In this document: one piece after another, positions 47,376 to 59,477 of the stretch
Position numbering within the stretch: position 1 is the stretch's first letter
Layout of the letters: each line of letters opens with the position of its first letter
NCBI GenBank assembly: GCA_040954595.2
Contig: CM082597.2
Span: 1,612,001-1,676,000 of the forward strand
From: Balanoglossus misakiensis
Lineage: Eukaryota; Hemichordata
Length of the DNA stretch: 64,000 bases
Direction: 5' to 3'
Made by a program: the position numbers and the translations under genes
The notes under the pieces: generated by a model
The model's input: only the letters and a program-made list of their open reading frames with translations
The model's database searches: none
What the model was told of the DNA's origin: nothing

Positions 47376-47537
47376 ATGCCTTCACAGTTTTGCCGCAAAG
47401 GCGTGCGCCGTTTTTCGTGTATTCTTGAGATTCTAGTTGGCGCCGTTTTCATATATGTCCCGCATGTCTTTCCAGAAATAAATTTGCTTCATGCTCCACC
47501 GAATTTCATAAATGCGAGTACATGTACACCCAACTAG
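47376..47537 (+). pseudogene. Second orphan signal-anchor-like open frame
   Basis: MPSQFCRKGVRRFSCILEIL then VGAVFIYV: a basic cluster followed by a membrane span and Pro-His, the same layout as exon 1 of NXPE-like genes C and D. There is no GT donor where expected, and no ectodomain before gene A. Low confidence. Confidence 0.18.
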
Positions 47538-48412
47538 AACGACAAGGACATTCACGTGAACGATACCAATTTGCTAATGGCTTGGCACGCAAACCTACCG
47601 AAATTTACTTTTCCAAATAAGAACACAAAATCAAACAAGATGACGTAATCTCAGTTTGGTTGCTGGTTCCACTGTACACAGTCCTTCAAGAAGTCTTTCT
47701 TGGGGGACTGTGCACTGTCCAAAGAGACCCTACCAAGAAATATTCCGTCTTTAACGTCTACTTACATTCAGATAACCAAAGTATGTCGCGACCACAGACG
47801 ACCGTTTTTGAATGTCCAATGTCATTTATTGAGTTTCAAGGAAAGTGAACAAGATCAATCCCCTTTCGCAGATTCCGCATACTAATCACAGGAAGTCATT
47901 ATCGGATTTGACATGTACATTATGTAATACGTGATTATTGTATTAATGTGAGATCTAAAAATTCTGTAAAATGAATATTTAATGTTCCATGATAATTAAA
48001 AGCATCGTGTTTGCTGTTAAAGTGAAAGCTGCGCTAGATCGACAATGAAGTCATTTGTAAATGGCCAAAATCGCCTAGCTATTGGGTGTCGACGGTCTGA
48101 ACTGCACATGTGCGAGTTTTCTGTTTATGAACCACGCTATCAGCATTGTTTCCACTGCTAAGGGAGACCCTGCCAACCAAAACATGTTATGTCACATTGT
48201 TTGTCATGGTGTGTTACATGGTATTAAACAACCACATTGTTAGCAATGGGAACATGAACCATACCCGCAGGCGCAGAGGCGACGACACCCACCCTTTAAT
48301 CATCTCTCAGTTTCGTCACATCTTCATGAATCCAAACTCCGTTTCCAGTTCTTTGAAATATTTCGTATTCATTCAGTTTACAGCTGACAAATGAGTTGAC
48401 CTCAATACCGTC

Positions 48413-50385
48413 ATGGACGTGGCATCGCCAGGACAACTCCAGCGGGTTCACGTGACAAAACCGAAACTATTTTTGTTCTTGATCATCGCAGCCTCTTTTG
48501 TCTTCGGAGTGATTATGCTAAACACTACTTTAGTGCAAACGACGCATCCTTTACCAGCCGTCGTGCATATTTGCCAGACTGTAAGTATTTTACTGTTTAC
48601 TGCTTCAGTGTTAGATATAGCTCTGAGTATCATTGATGCTGATGTAGTTTAGTGGCGATGACAACGACCAAGGTGGTGGTGGTGGTGTTGATGATGTTCA
48701 CAACGACGACGAAATAATAGATGATGCTGGCAGCCGTGGTGGAATACTGCTCAAATTGTGAAAATATAGTAATGGTTCAAACTTAAGTTTTCACAGGTAA
48801 CCTGGCTTGGTCTGAAATAAGCCAAAAGTTACTGCTGCTTTGGGTAGCTGAATCTTCTTGTCTTTGTATTGTATTTTATTTTATTTCATTTTATTTTGTT
48901 ACAATTTAGGTTTGGATGTCAAGGAACAGAACAAAGTCAATGCTTGAACATCATTACCGTACAGGTCGTTCTGAGCAACTGTGCAACATGACCAGCTACC
49001 CAGAGTATTTTATGTTGGACAAGTCAAACGGATTAGCCAAACAAAATGGCGACATGGTCCTGGAAGCCTGTCTGGAGCATAACCTAACTATTTACGCCTT
49101 CAACGGCAACTGTGAGCTAGTGACGTGTGAGCCTTGGGTTGATATGTACGGGAGACTTGTTGGACCGAATTTGGAACGGTACCCGAGGACCAGAGAGTAT
49201 AATTTGTACTTCAACAAAGCTCGAGTGTCTTACATAGGTTACGGAATGTTCAATGTGACCATCCCAGCCCTGGACAGTGGACGATATATGTTGGAAGTTC
49301 TGTTGGCTCATAACGAGTCTGCAAGACACGATCTTCTCACCACGCTCGCTGAAGTCCAGTGTTTGGACACGCCCATTTTGAACACGCCCCTTTCGATCGA
49401 ATTCGTAAACCTGGGTCGATGTGATGCAAAGACAAAGAAGACGCCGCTATGTAGATCGGGTGCAGAGCCAGGTCGTTGGGTGACGGTGCCAAAACGTGGA
49501 TGTGACGGGGTAGTGTGTGAGGGCGATATCAACGTCCTCGCCAGTTCACGACGAGTGTGGGCGCCATATGATTGCCACTACAGAATTTTCAACGCTGAGG
49601 ACATCGAAAAATGCGCGGCAGGGAAGAATGTGTTGTTTATCGGAGATTCCCTAGCACTAGAGCTAGTCAATGAATTTGCGCAGGTATATTACAGTGGGCC
49701 ATCTGGCCGACTTATGGTAGAAAAAGAATTGGATGAATTACATGTAAGGCTCGCTAAGGGGAGAGGGCGTCCGAGTTGGATAAGTACATTAGGCAAACAC
49801 GGAAATGGCGGCAAAGTTGGGTTCTATTTCATCATGGGTGACCCACATGGCTGCGGAGTGGAATGTGTGACAAGACTTTCCACAAAGCAACTCCAGAGGA
49901 CGCTGCTACCTTATGGTAAACTGGACTTGTTAGTGTCGGTACTGGGTATACACGACGCCACACCGAGAGAAGAGTACATTTTTAAATTTGACGTGTTCGA
50001 AAAATACCAAAGGCTTTTGCCGACATTCTACCAGAAAACGCAGTCCCTGCTCAATGAAAATGCTAGCGCCACCAACGTCTGGATAAACATTCCTGAGCCA
50101 GGCGACACGGCCAGGTGCGACTTCTGTAACAAACCCAAACTCGCCGGCATGAACCATATTACAGAAACCTTCGCCAGGAATAAATCAGACATAAAATTGG
50201 TTGATTTTTTCTCCCTGACAGAGGGGTGCCAATGTGGAAACATTCACAAAGGAATTCGGTTCTTCAAAGGCAAGAAAGCAACTAATAAATACAATGGTTT
50301 TACGTCGCGTATGGCGCTACATATTGCGCTGACGCTATTCTGTGAAAATGACTTCGCGGAGGCGGGTGGAGACCCCTTCAGTTGA
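48413..50385 (+). CDS. NXPE/PC-esterase-like type II membrane glycoprotein A, 547 aa, 2 coding exons
   Basis: Exons 48413-48580 and 48910-50385, donor GACT|GTAAGT, acceptor TTTAG, phase 0. Exon 1 is a cytoplasmic stub plus signal anchor (LFLFLIIAASFVFGVIML). Exon 2 is the whole ectodomain. It has an Ig/neurexophilin-like part (CEPWVDMYGRLVGPNLERYP, FNVTIPALDSGRYMLEVLL), then PGRWVTVPKRGCDG, CEGDINVLASSRRVWAPYDC, the esterase-type block VLFIGDSLALELVNEF with GDS at 301-303, GIHDATPR, and a His-containing CGNIHKGIRFF near the end. The GDS block and Cys/Trp pattern resemble NXPE and plant TBL/PC-esterase proteins, some of which acetylate glycans. The substrate here is unknown. It pairs with gene B. 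Poly(A) signal at 50603. Family call moderate. Confidence 0.75.
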
Positions 50386-50602
50386 CAACACACATAGAAC
50401 ATACAGTATATTTGTAGTTTTCCTATCAAACAATACATTTTTAGAGAATGTGCAGTCTTAGGTAATCCGTATATTTAGTTTTGCTTTCATGTTTTAAACT
50501 TTTTTTATTTTTATACTTTATGTCGGACCCCATGGTAGATTATAACCTTATAGGGGTCTTTACCCCCGTTTGAGTATGTAAATGAGAAACTTTTAATGTG
50601 AA

Positions 50603-50608
50603 AATAAA
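50603..50608 (+). promoter_or_regulatory. Poly(A) signal of NXPE-like A
   Basis: AATAAA about 220 bases after the stop, within repeated AATA units. Confidence 0.45.
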
Positions 50609-51299
50609 TAAATAAATAAATAAATATACAGAGTGTTTCACCCTGCAGGCATACTTTCGCCGTCAGTGAAAGAAAATTCAAATGAGCAATTATGTAATCT
50701 CACCTGACTCACGAACAGAATACATGTAAATGTACTAGGAGAGGTCACAACATTGGAACGGGGCCGTGCAGTCAGCCAAATAACGGGGAAAAAACACATC
50801 AACCGCCTTGATATATCGTGCTCCAGGCCAAGATGTGAACGGCACCGCGTTTGACAAAAAACCTGATGTTTGAAAGGACCTTTGAATGAAGTTGAATAGC
50901 CGCTCACTGCAGCTGGAAGACTACGAAGCAGGTAAATATTCATTCATCGTGTCTGCCATTGCTAATGTTTATTCCGTATACAAAATAGTACATGTATGTG
51001 TGGTGGGATTAAAGTGTGGCGAACTGGACGGCATGTGTTTCTGGTCGTTCCAGTATCGTCTGCGTACGATTTTTCAGTCTCAGGGGCAAAACCAAATTCC
51101 CATGCACGCCATTTCCTATTTATTTCACGGAAAACTGCGGCTTTGATAAATAGGGGGAAATGAATTGAAAGGCCTTCATCGGGTTCATTCAACCATGGAG
51201 ATGTTTGCCGCAAAGTGAAGAAGAACTGTGCCGAATATGGCGACTGTTCGGCTTTGTGTACGCGACCTCCCAAGGTCGGGAAGTGTCTTGAATTTCTGT

Positions 51300-51380
51300 C
51301 TGACTGTCTCTCTCTGTCTGTCTGTCTGTCTCTGTCTCTCGATCTCTCTGTCCCCTCTCTCTCCCCCATCCCCCCCCCCC
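51300..51380. repeat. TCTG/CT-rich microsatellite
   Basis: TCTGTCTGTCTG and CTCTCT runs ending in a poly-C tract. Open frames across it are low complexity. Confidence 0.85.
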
Positions 51381-51496
51381 ATTATTCCTCTGAACTTGCT
51401 CTGGACATCTTCGAACACGTCCCAAATCCGATTACTGAATTTCATTTCTTTTTCAGGACAAACTAACAAACAATTAGAAAGGAAAAGACCATCATA

Positions 51497-53341
51497 ATGA
51501 TCGGAGACAGACTTTCTAATCGGACACAGAGGGCTCTCGCCACAATCTCATTCCTTACAATAGTGTTTATATTCCTCGCGGTACGAACTTTGAATGACAC
51601 CAAATCGTTGCGGAAGCTACCAAAACCGCCTTCGGTAAGTGGGAATATTTTATTTATGGTCAAGTGGAAGAAAGACTCCATTCATTCATTCATTCATTCA
51701 TTCATTCATTCATTCATTCATTCATTCATTCATTCATTCATTCATTCATTCATTCATTCATTCATTCATTCATTCATTCGAATTTACTCTGTACGCTTAA
51801 TTGACATGCAATGAATATGTTCTGAAATACATTCTCCTTTTCTTCAGCCTTGCCAGGTTGCTGCGGGTAAATATTTCAGTCACCACAGAAATGTGTCAGT
51901 GGTATCGACGGAACAGACACAAGCTGACAGAAACGAGACTTTCTGCACATGGAGTCAATACCCAGATTGCTTCGTGCTTGATGTGCACGGCACTGAAATG
52001 CTGGAGGAAGGCCTAGCCTTGCAAGCATGCCAGGAAACATACTTAACGATTCACGCCATTAAGAAACAAAATGGCCGACACGTCCATTGCGAACCCTGGG
52101 TGGATATCTACGCCAGGCTTGTTGGACCAGACTTGGAGCATTATCCTCGCCCCAAGGAATTTAATCTTTATTTTAATAAAGTGAGTGTAGTCTACTCTGG
52201 GCGGGGTTTGTTCACTGTGACAATACCGCCTGTAGAAAGCGGTCGATATATGTTAGATATTTTGTTGGTTCACCAAGAGAACGCCAAGATGGAGCTCTTG
52301 ACGACGATCAATACGGTTCGATGTCTCGACCAGCCAGTCGTGAATTCGCCCTCGTATTTGACAGTCCTCGACACTGGACTGTGCACGAAACCTGCGCAGA
52401 CGCCATTATGTACCACGGGGAATGTCCCAGGCCGTTGGGTGACCGTGCCAGAAAGTGGGTGTGATGGCTCAACATGTGAGGGCGACATTAACATTCTATC
52501 CAGCAGCCGTCGTGTATGGGCGCCCTACAACTGTCACTACAAATTATTCGGACCTGAAGAAATGAAAACGTGCTTAGCTGGAAAGACGACCCTTCTTCTG
52601 GGCGACTCACTGACCGAGGAGATGGCCAACGAACTTATACAAATATACCGTTTTAATAAAACGCATGGACTAGTAGGCAAAGTGGAGCTCAAAAGTGAAG
52701 GTACATGGCTCGGAAAACCACGCTTGACATCATGGCGTCGTTTGGAACACGGCATCAAAATTGGATTCAGCTTCGTGTTTGGGGTCCCGCTCGGATGCGG
52801 ACTAGAGTGTTTCACGAGGAAAAATAAGGGGAATCTGACCAGTGCCTACAATGTGCCGAAAAAAATCGACCTTCTTATCGTCCTCCCTGGTATTCACGAC
52901 GCAACTCCGAGGCAGGGAAAGAATTTCAACGTCTTCGAAAAATACGCTAAGCAGCTGCCGTTGTTCTATGACAAAGTCAAGCACATTTTGTCGTCCGCTG
53001 GCACGGTAATATGGTCGAACATTCCGGAGAGCAGCGATAAAGCTCGCTGCGACTTCAATTCGAAACCAAAGCTTGGCGCCATCAACAGAATCACAGAAGA
53101 CTTTGTGGGTGAACATCCGGGAATGAAGTTTATTGATTACTTTGGCGTCTCAGAAGGCTGTCAGTGTGGCGATCTTCACAAGGGAATACGATTTTTCCAG
53201 CAGAGGGAGTCCAATGTGACATACAACGGGTTTTTATCGCGCATGGCGGTTCACATGGCGCTGACGATGTACTGCCATGGAGACTCGTCGCATGGCGGCG
53301 GCACACAAGAACTTCTTGCAAAGATCTACAGTGTTGAGTGA
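51497..53341 (+). CDS. NXPE/PC-esterase-like type II membrane glycoprotein B, 543 aa, 2 coding exons
   Basis: Exons 51497-51634 and 51848-53341, donor TTCG|GTAAGT, acceptor TTCTTCAG, phase 0. Exon 1: MIGDRLSNRTQRALATISFL then TIVFIFLAV as signal anchor. The ectodomain follows the same order as A: CEPWVDIYARLVGPDLEHYP, PGRWVTVPESGCDG, CEGDINILSSSRRVWAPYNC, TLLLGDSLTEEMANEL (GDS at 298-300), GIHDATPR, EGCQCGDLHKGIRFF. It has the EGCQCG and IHDATPR variants of A, so A and B are the closest pair. The GDS serine is kept, so an active esterase or transferase is possible. The intron carries a long CATT microsatellite. Confidence 0.75.
51679..51780. repeat. (CATT)n microsatellite, about 25 copies
   Basis: Nearly pure tetranucleotide array of ~100 bases inside intron 1 of NXPE-like gene B. 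It is likely polymorphic. Confidence 0.95.
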
Positions 53342-54570
53342 TGAAATTCCCGGAGGTTTATGACGCAGAACACTCAATTTCGATGACTTCACATGGAAGG
53401 GGGTGAACACAAGCTATTCAAAGCTAAAGTGTCAAAAAAAATAAGTTTCAGAGTTTATTTTGTTCTAAAATAATGTAAATCCCTTTAAATCGGTGGACAC
53501 TGATGCACAGAAAACCTACAAAAACTTAAGATTTTGTTTTTTTTGGAAAAATCCAAGAATTTGTGGCATAGGCCTTAGTTTAATTATAATACTTATTTTT
53601 AATTTCAAAATGTTTGAAACTGCCAAACAAGATACTGAAATCTATTAAGGTTATGAAGTTTATCTTTTACAGTTTAAGATTTGTTCAAAAGGAATAACTA
53701 TGATTTTCTTTTTATTGACGAACTTGAGTCGTCTGCATCGATATGATTTATGTTTTGTTCTTGTTGAACTTGATCAGAATTCTGATAGTAATATGTACTG
53801 TTTATTTTTACGTTATTATTGAAATACATTTGGACAGAAAAATAAGTTGTTTGTTATTTGTGACCCCCCCCCCCCCAACACAACAAACAAACCCAGAGCG
53901 CCATCACGGGATTAAACTTTTCACGGTAGCTGCTATATATATCTATACAATGTACACGTATATCACTATTTATAACATTAGGCTAAACGATGTAAAAGTA
54001 TTCATGTGTAATGTCCATGTGAATTCTCTGGGTACCTTAAATAGGTTTTCAATTTGTGCTTATTAAGGTTTAGAAATTAGCATTAATTTATACACAGCAA
54101 ACCCACAAACACATGCACGTCATAATTGTTTATAAAATGTGCGGCGACCTAAATGTATTTTCACATTGCCGTATGGCACGGCCGTGACAAAAACATAAAC
54201 ATACGCGCTGAAGATATAAATTATTGTCGGCACGTTTTATCTGATAACGTATGTCAGTGTTCTATTGGTGGTTAATCGACAAGTATATGTAAAGTACTCG
54301 AACCTACGACCCACGGCCCTAAATTGCCCAGCAAAGAGTTAACGCTCCGTGATGAATAATAATTAATTTACTTATTAATGAGTTCAACAGCTGATTTCGA
54401 GTTGATTTTGTATGACCAATTTCAATCAACCAGCCGAATTGTGCTGTTCAAATTTGTGCGACAGTGTGAGACGGACCCTTGCACGTGACGTTGGATCCGG
54501 TACTTTGTGAGTTTGCGCAGAACACACGTCACGGTCGGTCGTCGGCAAGTGCATAAATTAGTACAAGCTG
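53342..54570. other. Intergenic between NXPE-like B and C
   Basis: AT-rich, no coding support. It includes a poly-C run near 53865 and the upstream region of gene C. No AATAAA directly after gene B is clear. Confidence 0.45.
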
Positions 54571-54670
54571 GCCAGTGAAGGAACGACAGGGTCAGTTATG
54601 GACCGTCCTGTTCTTGGAAGGATGCTGACGTTTTTATTGAGAAAATGAAGAACATCATTGCTTGTAAACG
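54571..54670 (+). other. Probable noncoding first exon of NXPE-like C
   Basis: A consensus donor AAAC|GTAAGT at 54670/54671 and an acceptor CTATCTCCAG ending at 56189 lie in the right order before gene C's ATG at 56240. The exon start is not visible; 54571 is arbitrary. Confidence 0.3.
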
Positions 54671-55026
54671 TAAGTGATTTGTGTCTTTACGTGTGAGAGT
54701 TCGTATCGCGTATTATTTTCTGAAGTAGTAGATGAGGGCCCTGGGCTTGGGCTGTTTTGTGAAGATAGAACAGAAGCAGGGAGGCCACTTGTAAGTTTAT
54801 ATGCGGTATGGGAGTGGTCAATGACATGAAAACCCGTTCTCATTAGCTCTGCGTGGCAGGGCAGTGTTGTCTCAAGTTGTTATTTCAAGTGTTTGTTGTT
54901 GCCGACTACGACTCTGGTTTGTGGCTCGCCTGTCACGTCAATGCACGCAGATCGGCAGATGTACATTCTCACGACCCAACTAAATTTTTCCGCTTCAGCT
55001 GAAAACTGTCTGTAGCTCGAGGAAGG

Positions 55027-55038
55027 GGGGGGGGGGGG
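55027..55038. repeat. Poly-G tract
   Basis: A G homopolymer of about 12 bases in the proposed 5' intron of gene C. Confidence 0.8.
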
Positions 55039-56239
55039 CGGCTTTGGCGGTATTGTCGTCCAAACCGGCAATATTATCATAGAGCTAGATCTTTCAAAGC
55101 CCTACTGTACTGATGTGACGTGAGTGTGGCCCCGGCCATGGGTAAATCAGACTCGTGATCTGGGTGGTACTGCATAATCGATAAAATCTAACACAGGATG
55201 CTGAAATGTGGCACAGACAATACAGTGGCGACGACAAAGGAAAAAATCAACATTTTTTGGTGAAAAAAATGTTAAAACTGCATTAGTGAGTACATCATGG
55301 CATAAGATATTTCAGTTGTACAGAAAACATACCCCCATCTGGCATCTGTGACAGTAAATCATTGTCGACGTATGTACAATGTAGCTAGGTCGACAATGTG
55401 ATTCTTGCGCATGTACTAGTCAGAGGTTATAGTCATTTAAAGCTGTACACTGTCAACAGCTGTGTGTAAATAACTTGGATAATATACTATAAGTACATAT
55501 TCTTTGCAGTAACAACTGATCACACATGTTTTGTTTTTTTAAAACAGTGAACATGAAGTAAAAACAATGCCAGTAGTCATGAGTCACTCAATATGTCGGT
55601 CACCGGCTGGTGATTGTAACAGGATTTAACCCTTCAGCGCGTCCTTGTCAACAATAGCCGTATCCTACTGATTATTCTAATGGTAGTGGCCATATGCAGT
55701 TATAATATTACAATACTGCATCTAATTTTGGATCTTTTCATTGAACATAAGCTTAGCTCTAGCTGTCTTGCCTGTATACAGTATAGTTTATTACTGGTAG
55801 CGAGATGATTTTATGTGAAGCCCACTTCTATTTTTTTCCCAAATGCTGTAACTACAAAACAACATGTATCTATATAATATCGAAATTCACAGAAAGCCAA
55901 CAATATGCATATATGTACATTATTTTTTCATGGTTATTCATTAGTTTATTTTTTTTTCCAATTTATTATGTTGGCAATGATGTAATGATTCATGGTTCAT
56001 CAAAATTACAATGTACAAAAAAATAAAGTACAAAAAATTACCGTCCCTGTTCAAGTGACATGTACATTAATTGACCTGTTTATAAAGACCACCAGTCGGT
56101 AAAGGCCAGGAAACGCCCTTGATTGGCCATTAAAAACAGATTTGACTATTTTTAAGTTAACCAACCGGTATTTTTTTCTCTATCTCCAGAATAATACTGA
56201 TTTGATGTGACTGTAGATATCTTTCTGGATGCTGTCGCC

Positions 56240-58232
56240 ATGGTGGGAGATTCATCACGCTTAGAGAAAGTGTCACCAATCTCTGGAAAACGTGGTTGGA
56301 AAGTTGCAGTAATTGCAGTGTGTTTTCTGTCGGTGTGTTTAGTTCTGCTGTATCGACCCATATACGTTAACAATGTTCAAACGTTCCATGGAGCAGGACA
56401 ATGGTTCAATGTAAGTAGTTTGTTTAGGTATATCATAACGCGTTCATATAATTAGCCCCCTTCCATCCTTACCCCTGACACCAGCATGGTTTGGTCCGAA
56501 TCCATTATTTTCTAAGGTGAAGTTAGATCTCTAAAGAGGGAACAGGTTTGTGTATCAATCCAGCCCAGTGATTGTACAGGTCAGGAATCACTACTATGTA
56601 CACTGCAGATTATTCTGTACATGTAGCCAATTTCTTTTGTTTTATTTTTGTTTTAATTTCATTTTTCAGAACATATCATGGACATTACCATTTTCGAGTT
56701 CAGATGCTGTAGCCAATGGCAGCCTTAATGTAGTAAATAATCACTTAACCGGACAAAATAAATCTTCAGGCAGCGTCCAGATTCTGCATTTCGAAAGCAC
56801 CAGCTCCAGAAATGCTTCAGATTCGATCAGTGCGGAAACCGTTATATCAACAACGGTCGGATATGCACCTTCACATCTCTGCAGTGTGGAGGAGTATCCA
56901 CAGAGTTTTGTTTTGGACACTGCGGACAAAGCGAAGAAAGGAAACAATGTCGTTTTGAAGGCCTGTAAGCCGGAGATATTGACAGTGAGAGCCTTAGATG
57001 GATTTGGAGAAAATGTGAATTGTGAGCCGTGGGTAGATATGTATGGCAGGATAGTGGGGCCAGATTTGGCCAGTTACCCGCGATCGAAGGAGTACAGTTT
57101 ATTCTTTAACAAAGTTGAGGTGTCTTACACTCACGGTGGTAATTTCGCCGTCCACCTGCCGCCTCTTGAGCCGGGCGAGTATCGTCTTGAGATTTTGCTT
57201 GTCCACAAGGAGTCTGTGAGGGAGCTTGTGTATAGCACACGACAGAAGATTCCGTGTCTGGACACACCATTGGTGAATACCCCAACAGCAATTGTCGCCA
57301 TCGATAAAGGACATTGTGCGAAGAAACCCAAAACAACTCCTCTCTGTACATCAGGGGAAGCACCTGGCCGATGGGTTACTGTGCCTGAAAGTGGCTGCGA
57401 TGGGGCGTTGTGTGAGGGCGATATCAATATCCTGACCAGTTCTCGTCGAGTATGGGCACCGTACGATTGCCACTACAAATTATTCAACTCGCAAGACTTC
57501 AGTCAGTGCTTTGCAGGGAAGAAAGTGTTGTTTATTGGCGATTCCATCACGGAGGAATTAACCAATGAGATCTTGCAGATCTACTATTACACGCCGTCGA
57601 ATCCCCCTTTGATGAAAAGCAGCATGGTTAAACAAAACAAATGGGTTGGCAGACCGACACACTGGTCGCCATCGTTACAGGGCGGCAGTCGAGTTGGCTT
57701 CAGCTTCGTCATGGCAACGCCGCTAGGATGTGGAATCAGTTGCGTCACGGATAAAAGCGACAGCCAATTGGAACGGCTTCTGACGCCGTACGGAAAAGTC
57801 GACCTGTTGGTGTTACTGACCGGGTTACACGACACATGTCCGAGATCGGCACCAGAATACTTTGATGTCTTTGGCACTTACAAGAACAAACTACCCCTTT
57901 TTGAATCGAAAATACGTAAGCTCGTCGCGAAAGATGGTCGGATAGTTTGGATCAATTCTCCCGAAGGAAGCGATACCTCCCGCTGCGATTATCTGTCGAA
58001 GCCGCGCCTTCAAAGAATGAATGGCCTCACCAAAGACTTTCTGAGCACCCGGAAAGATATTTCACTTTTGGATTATTTCGGTATTTCCGGGAGCTGCTAC
58101 TGTGGCAACATCCATAAAGGAATACGATTTTTCACCAGCAGTGATGCGAAGAAAAGCTACAATGGATTCGTTTCTCGTATGGTGGCGCACATCATTTTGA
58201 ACTCGTACTGCAACTCGTCAACAGGGACGTGA
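56240..58232 (+). CDS. NXPE/PC-esterase-like type II membrane glycoprotein C, 577 aa, 2 coding exons
   Basis: Exons 56240-56410 and 56670-58232, donor CAAT|GTAAGT, acceptor TTTTTCAG, phase 0. Exon 1 ends in a signal anchor (VAVIAVCFLSVCLVLLY). The ectodomain starts with a Ser/Asn-rich stalk of ~80 residues absent from A and B. Then come CEPWVDMYGRIVGPDLASYP, PGRWVTVPESGCDG, CEGDINILTSSRRVWAPYDC, VLFIGDSITEELTNEI (GDS at 347-349), LTGLHDTCPRS and SGSCYCGNIHKGIRFF. The SGSCYCGN and TGLHDxCPR variants place it with D. Poly(A) signal at 58596. The single intron holds a remnant of the MITE-like family. Confidence 0.77.
56458..56545. mobile_element. MITE-like remnant of the 13208 family
   Basis: Contains ATGGTTTGGTCCGAATCCAT and CTCTAAAGAGGGAACAGG, shared with the 26165 and 33887 copies. 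Located in the intron of NXPE-like C. Confidence 0.45.
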
Positions 58233-58595
58233 AAACTTTTGCGAATTTTTTAAAGCCCAAACACTAAACAAGAATTCACCTTAATATGTTTTAAAATACC
58301 TTTGCACAATTTAAATAACACAAAACTTATTTTATTATCAGAAATCGCGCTGTCTGCCAAGAAGACAGAATGCAACCAAGATGAATTTTCGTGTTCGTCA
58401 TTATTTATTTACTGTACTTTTAACTTGCCGTATTGGAATATTTTAGCCGAAATGTGGAAGACATGTATATGTTTTCAGACTTGCCTACTCCGTACATGTA
58501 TATGTATGTTTTAGACTTGCCTAATCTTAGAGACATTTATGTTTTTAAAAAGACAAAGTTAGCCTGTATTCATTTTAACTGATCATACATTTTTA

Positions 58596-58601
58596 AATAA
58601 A
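58596..58601 (+). promoter_or_regulatory. Poly(A) signal of NXPE-like C
   Basis: AATAAA about 360 bases after the stop codon. Confidence 0.45.
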
Positions 58602-58838
58602 TATGTAACAAACATAATGTTCAATTGTCATGTCTTTTCTCTGTGTGGACGGAAATGTCTGTCAGTATATAAGCTCAAATCGGACACTAACCCCAGGACA
58701 CCAGATCCACAATCACAGTAATTTTAGAAGCAAAGCGGACAAAATATGGCTAGTTACTAGACAACAATCACAGAAGCTATATACTGGTAATGTAGTATGT
58801 CTGTGCATGGACGTCCACATGATCTGTGGTTGCTGCAG

Positions 58839-58936
58839 TTTGCAGCCCCTCCATCTCCCCTGGACGATTTTTGGTTTTGAGGGGAGGCCTGCCCTCTCCC
58901 CGCAAAACCCCAAATCGTCCAGGGGCTGCAAAGTGT
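58839..58936. repeat. Long imperfect inverted repeat (hairpin)
   Basis: Left arm TTGCAGCCCCT, a ~10-base insertion, then TGGACGATTT pairs with AAATCGTCCAGGGGCTGCAA (right end ~58931). Inside, GGTTTTGAGGGGAGG pairs with CCTCTCCCCGCAAAACC. It is a probable foldback element. Confidence 0.7.
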
Positions 58937-59455
58937 GTGGGTCAACAATAGAACTCGCTCGCAACAGGCTGTCATTAGCGAAACTTGAATAATCAGAGGT
59001 CGTCTACAATAGAAGGAAATAGAAATTCGGTTATGTCACTGTACATGTATTTAAATTTTAGCCTTTCAGTTTCAACACATGAGGCAGGGCGGGTTTCAGT
59101 CGGACATTCTTTGTCTACATTCCAATGACCTTTGACCCTCTGTTAGTATTGCAGGATCACTTGGCCCACTGTACGTCACTATTGTTCGCAAGGCTCCACA
59201 ACTGACATGAATGCTTTTCAAACTGAAAACGAGGTCTTAAAAACGTCGCACTGACCATATACAGTATATGCACTGATTCGCCTCAGATGTACCAGTGGGC
59301 CAGACGTACAAAAATGCAGGTTTCTGTTCATATGATTGGCTAACACCTCTTGAGAACATATTTTTGTACACGAGGTAAGTTAAAAATTAAAATTCCATGG
59401 TATACTGGGGGGGGGGGGGGGGGCACTACTTGTACTATTGCTTGGTGACGTGGAC

Positions 59456-59477
59456 CATAGACCCTCGAGGGTCTATG
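59456..59477. repeat. Perfect 22-bp palindrome
   Basis: CATAGACCCTC joined to GAGGGTCTATG, 33 bases after a 17-base poly-G run. Confidence 0.85.

Larger units (their letters stand above)
44701..48412. other. Gene-poor interval between the TRIM gene and the NXPE-like array
   Basis: No gene with splice or domain support. It contains a foldback-rich segment (45312-45461), an inverted pair at 46103-46124, two orphan signal-anchor-like open frames (46509 and 47376) and a hairpin at 47671-47716. Confidence 0.5.
50386..51496. other. Intergenic between NXPE-like A and B
   Basis: It holds AATAAA at 50603-50608 in an (AATA)n run, a CT-rich microsatellite (51300-51380), and an acceptor TTTTTCAG at 51456 just before gene B's ATG, implying a noncoding first exon of B upstream. 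A candidate donor AGCAG|GTAAAT is at 50931. Confidence 0.45.

Noticed and set aside
48660-48735. GGTGGT and GATGATG repeats after gene A exon 1 as possible coding sequence
   Set aside because: They lie inside the GTAAGT...TTTAG intron and the frame stops at once.
58630-58992. 120-codon plus-strand frame downstream of gene C
   Set aside because: It crosses the long inverted repeat and lies after the poly(A) signal; low likelihood of coding.
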